A DNA stretch of 38,803 nucleotides from Mariprofundaceae bacterium (GTDB lineage: Bacteria > Pseudomonadota > Zetaproteobacteria > Mariprofundales > Mariprofundaceae), in contig JALUXZ010000214.1 of NCBI GenBank assembly GCA_027018935.1, positions 1 through 38,803 on the forward strand, written 5' to 3'. The position numbers were made by a program, and so were the translations under genes. Under the pieces are notes generated by a model. The model saw only the letters and a list, made by a program, of their open reading frames with translations. It had not been told where the DNA came from and ran no database searches. Shown here one piece after another: positions 37,001 to 38,803 of this stretch (its first letter is position 1; every line of letters begins with the position of its first letter).

Positions 37001-37315
37001 TATGCTCATTGTGAATGGGCAATTTCCCATCTCAATGGCTCTCGCCTCTCTCATTATATTGTGGATCGAAGTTTTGAGGATGAAAATGGCATACGCTGGA
37101 TCATTGATTACAAAACTGCCAGCCATGAAGGTGGCGATATAGAGCACTTTCTTAACGAGGAATGCCAGCGTCATCAAAGCCAATTGCAGCGTTATGCACT
37201 TGCCTTACAGGCCATGGGACATCACAATCTGCAACTTGCACTATATTTCCCCATGCTCGATGCGTGGCGAGAGTGGGAAGCTTTCCCAGAAGCAAACCGT
37301 GAAGGGGAAGATTGA
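34031..37315 (+). CDS. AddA-like UvrD-family helicase-nuclease
   Basis: A 1094-residue superfamily 1 helicase. Motif I is APAGSGKTE with Lys26, Ia LTFTRKAAAEMRARV, II VDEFQDTS (Asp401-Glu402), III VGDPMQSIYRFRKAE, IV LQRNFRSS, V TIHGAKGLQWDVVILPG and VI LYVACTRAESQLHIVG. At the C-terminus a PD-(D/E)xK nuclease has WIIDYKTA with Asp1026 and Lys1028, then HQSQLQRYALAL. It therefore resembles AddA or RecB. A ribosome site (AAGGAG) lies inside the preceding gene, and the two frames overlap by 4 nt. It is the motor subunit partner of the AddB-like protein. Its end overlaps the DUF945 start. Confidence 0.92.
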   Translation: MSSEVRQQAISPNQSFLVQAPAGSGKTELLTQRILALLAVAQEPEEIMALTFTRKAAAEMRARVLESLRMSKPDDEQSHRMGTWCLAEKVLQRSHERQWKLLENPNRLRMMTLDSLTSMLARQLPLLSGLGDMPRPSEHASAMYQQAAENTLNHAARHYRTSVETLLLHQDHNTTAVISLIANMLQNREQWLKYIAEYARNTQGLRDLLEHHLGYYLEHQLQLCNALIPLEYKADLPALMSFAAEHGGSDLWSIGAWPEEDIEHLQTWQTIAGFLLTGSGTFRKTVTKTQGFPADRKEEKSAILDILSHLSDIPELAQQWHDIQKMPDSPHFSDKQWQVLEALFTLLPLASSELQNIFTQQGTADFTEISLRALDALSDEQGRPSDVLLKLDYRIQHILVDEFQDTSELQIELLRCLTAGWQEQDGRTLFMVGDPMQSIYRFRKAEVSLFLEAANNNVDLPEILACSLQRNFRSSPKIVDWVNHAFAQIFPAQADAISGAVCHAQAKAAREHAGNVHLHLQTGEDTQGEAMAIMEIIQEARQQGQRVGILARTRKHLHAIMPTLESAGIAFRAVKILPLAAQPEIRTLRALTRALLHPADKASWAALLRAPCCGLNNQELFEVLGSHLSQPVWEVLHDAELLSSLQPNTRLRIEHLTHALAPCMATVRHISVRHCIETAWLRLGMPHLLKGSAHTNVEMVLQLLDSLESEHVAGSIHFRHFDERLEFLYAAPNSSPDAAMVELMTIHGAKGLQWDVVILPGMGKTSGRNDAPLIAFTEAPVQGEGLFLLSPKAQTRSKDKLFSFIQNVEKSKDLHEQHRQLYVACTRAESQLHIVGHVSEKNGTATKGSFLHTLLEHDEGCFGAEITQLEKLESDSTSIATKLQRMRDMPVAIAAFPTLDSEQQNKATFAWAGLEAAPVGNVLHAMFEDIANIGIEQWSSENSAKAMRRLLIQEGLSGDILESALQRCRAGLNNTLNSERGKWILSNKHQYAHCEWAISHLNGSRLSHYIVDRSFEDENGIRWIIDYKTASHEGGDIEHFLNEECQRHQSQLQRYALALQAMGHHNLQLALYFPMLDAWREWEAFPEANREGED

Positions 37316-38592
37316 TGAAAAAAATCACTGTCTTAGTATTATTCATGATTGCCATACTGGCTGTGCCTTTTGGCATCGGCTTTGTTACTGAAAAGCGCAG
37401 TGAAGCATTAACCGCGCACTATCGCTCAAACCCTGCGATTCATGCCATAGAAGACAGTTTTCAACGAGGCTGGTTTCATAGTGATGTGCTATCTAAAATA
37501 TCGCTTTATTTACCAGAAATCAGTGATAAAAACATTGACCTCGTGATACACCAATCCGTGCGCCAAGGGCCTATTTTGTGGGGAGATAAACGCCCTCTAT
37601 CGTTTGGATTTGCCGATGTGAAAACTGATATTGAACTGCCAGCTGATATGCAAAATGAATTCACACAAACACTTGGCAGAAGCATCAGCATCCTTAGCCA
37701 ATTACACTATGACGGCTCACAAAGCTCCACACTTTCTATGCCTGAATTTACCCAAACCAGTAAAGATAATACACACATCACCTTTCATCCGCTCACCTTA
37801 AAAGCCCATAGCAATCTACCCGTAAAACAACTACAAGGAACATTGAACTGGCAGGGCATTGAGCTATTCAAGGGCGATAAGCACACAAGCATTGGAAAAA
37901 GCTTATCCCATATTGATGTACAAAAAGAAGGTGTTATTTGGGTGGGTAATATGGATTGGAGCACAGACGCCCTTTCATTCCGCAACAAAGAAAATACCTT
38001 TTATATTGAGCGTATTAATGCCAATGGAGAAATCCTTATTGATACACAGCAGCGTGTATCAAGTTCACAAAGACTTCATGTTGAGCGAATCAAGAATCAA
38101 GGCATTGAGTATGGCCCTGGGAAATACACCATCATACTGAATCATATTCCGCTAAGTGTTTTTGAAAAATTGGATGAAATGCAGCAACAAATTTCAGCCT
38201 TGCCTGTTGCACAGCAAGAGCAAGCTATGAAAAATATGGGCTTTAGCATGTTTAGCTTATTGCCTGATATTTTAGCAGCTGAACCCGAAATCAAATTGCA
38301 CGATGTTTTGCTCACCACGCCCGATGGTGATATTCAAGCTGAATTTGATTTTACACTTACAGGTCTGAACAAGCAGGATATAATGAATTTCACAAAAATT
38401 AAGAAACATATTCATATGGACATGCAAGTGCAGCTCCCTAGGGCTTGGGTGCCTGACGATAAAAAAGCAAATATTGAAACACTATTACAAAAGGATTGGC
38501 TACTGGAAGATGGTGATATGCTGCATAGCACACTGCATATGGCAGACGGCGTTTTAACCATCAATGACCAGACTGTCCCCCTACCCTTTTAA
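37315..38592 (+). CDS. DUF945 (YdgA-like) membrane-anchored protein
   Basis: A 425-residue protein with one N-terminal membrane segment (about residues 2-22) followed by a long periplasmic region typical of DUF945/YdgA. The opening after the anchor (EKRSEALTAHYRSNPAIHAIEDSFQRGWFHSDV) matches the family. The family has no firm function and may be an envelope protein. The ATG at 37315 overlaps the helicase stop (TGATG) and has AGGGGA upstream, so it is preferred over TTG three bases earlier. It is followed after 9 bp by riboflavin synthase. Confidence 0.85.
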   Translation: MKKITVLVLFMIAILAVPFGIGFVTEKRSEALTAHYRSNPAIHAIEDSFQRGWFHSDVLSKISLYLPEISDKNIDLVIHQSVRQGPILWGDKRPLSFGFADVKTDIELPADMQNEFTQTLGRSISILSQLHYDGSQSSTLSMPEFTQTSKDNTHITFHPLTLKAHSNLPVKQLQGTLNWQGIELFKGDKHTSIGKSLSHIDVQKEGVIWVGNMDWSTDALSFRNKENTFYIERINANGEILIDTQQRVSSSQRLHVERIKNQGIEYGPGKYTIILNHIPLSVFEKLDEMQQQISALPVAQQEQAMKNMGFSMFSLLPDILAAEPEIKLHDVLLTTPDGDIQAEFDFTLTGLNKQDIMNFTKIKKHIHMDMQVQLPRAWVPDDKKANIETLLQKDWLLEDGDMLHSTLHMADGVLTINDQTVPLPF

Positions 38593-38601
38593 GGAAGACT
38601 T

Positions 38602-38803
38602 ATGTTTACAGGAATTATTCAGGATGTCGGAACTATCCGAAACATCACCCACGAACAGCAGCAAAGCCATATGAGCTTTGAAACCAGCTTAGATATGTCC
38701 AACTGGCAGTTGGGTGATTCGGTGGCAGTTGATGGTTGCTGTTTGACCATCACAGATTTCCCCACAAAGCATCAATGGACTGCAACATTATCCTTGGAAA
38801 CAC
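38602..38803 (+). CDS. ribE: Riboflavin synthase alpha chain (partial)
   Basis: A gene start cut by the window edge; 67 codons are visible. The product begins MFTGIIQDVGTIRNI and contains GDSVAVDGCCLTIT, both diagnostic of riboflavin synthase alpha, which converts 6,7-dimethyl-8-ribityllumazine to riboflavin. The ATG follows AAGGAAG. It may belong to the same transcript as DUF945, since the gap is only 9 bp. No riboswitch lies in the short gap. Confidence 0.92.
   Translation, partial: MFTGIIQDVGTIRNITHEQQQSHMSFETSLDMSNWQLGDSVAVDGCCLTITDFPTKHQWTATLSLET

Noticed and set aside
1-38803. CRISPR array, prophage or complete insertion sequence
   Set aside because: No regularly spaced repeats, phage genes, transposase or integrase genes were seen anywhere in the window.

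Overview
The window is an ordinary-looking bacterial chromosome segment of about 40-45% G+C (estimated by eye). The gene set points to a Gram-negative proteobacterium: an outer-membrane beta-barrel protein, a LysM/M23 lipoprotein of the NlpD type next to rpoS, a pcm-yqaA-nlpD-rpoS cluster, DUF945, DUF1841, SHP/DHC cytochromes, and an AddAB-like nuclease pair. The low G+C, free-living look and cytochrome content would fit a Zetaproteobacterium (for example a Ghiorsea-like iron oxidiser) or a gammaproteobacterium. That placement is inference; no marker gene here settles it.

Layout. 1-2.3 kb (+): an AlkC-like DNA-alkylation repair protein, a small membrane protein and a secreted DUF302 protein. 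2.34-2.65 kb: a palindromic miniature element with a second, different miniature element inserted in it. 2.65-6.5 kb (-): gyrA-serS, with tRNA-Arg(CCU) just upstream. 6.7-10.5 kb (-): tRNA-Pro(GGG), pcm, yqaA, nlpD, rpoS and apt, ending in a clear rho-independent terminator. 10.5-11.3 kb: a degraded patch with the C-terminal remnant of a type I restriction subunit (hsdR) and a second copy of the miniature element. 11.3-14.75 kb (-): mscS, a TauE/SafE transporter and two oligopeptide-type ABC ATPases without their permeases. 14.76-15.15 kb: an AT-rich gap with DnaA-box-like sites. 15.15-20.46 kb (-): a SWIM-SNF2 helicase coupled to uvrB. From 20.5 kb nearly everything is on +: a citramalate synthase, VF530 and parvulin proteins, a YbiT-type ABC-F ATPase, a six-gene haem operon (cytochrome b561, SHP, DHC, PepSY, response regulator, histidine kinase), DUF167, a third miniature element, DUF1841, and an AddB-like/AddA-like pair followed by DUF945 and the start of riboflavin synthase.

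How the genes work together. DNA maintenance is a recurring theme: AlkC, gyrase, UvrB, the SWIM-SNF2 helicase and the AddAB-like pair. The pcm-yqaA-nlpD-rpoS-apt block joins protein repair, cell-wall remodelling and the stationary-phase sigma factor in one overlapping unit. The SHP/DHC/b561 operon carries its own two-component system, and a tandem 11-bp direct repeat sits over the predicted -35 of its promoter, which suggests autoregulation.

The most informative non-coding finding is a family of 161-bp hairpin elements. Three copies each have an intact 4-bp target duplication, one copy is split by an IS5-like miniature element, and a diverged relative lies near 22.4 kb. I see no CRISPR array, prophage, complete insertion sequence or rRNA. 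I found no clearly new defence or biosynthetic system. The haem operon with its built-in sensor is the best candidate for an under-described system.
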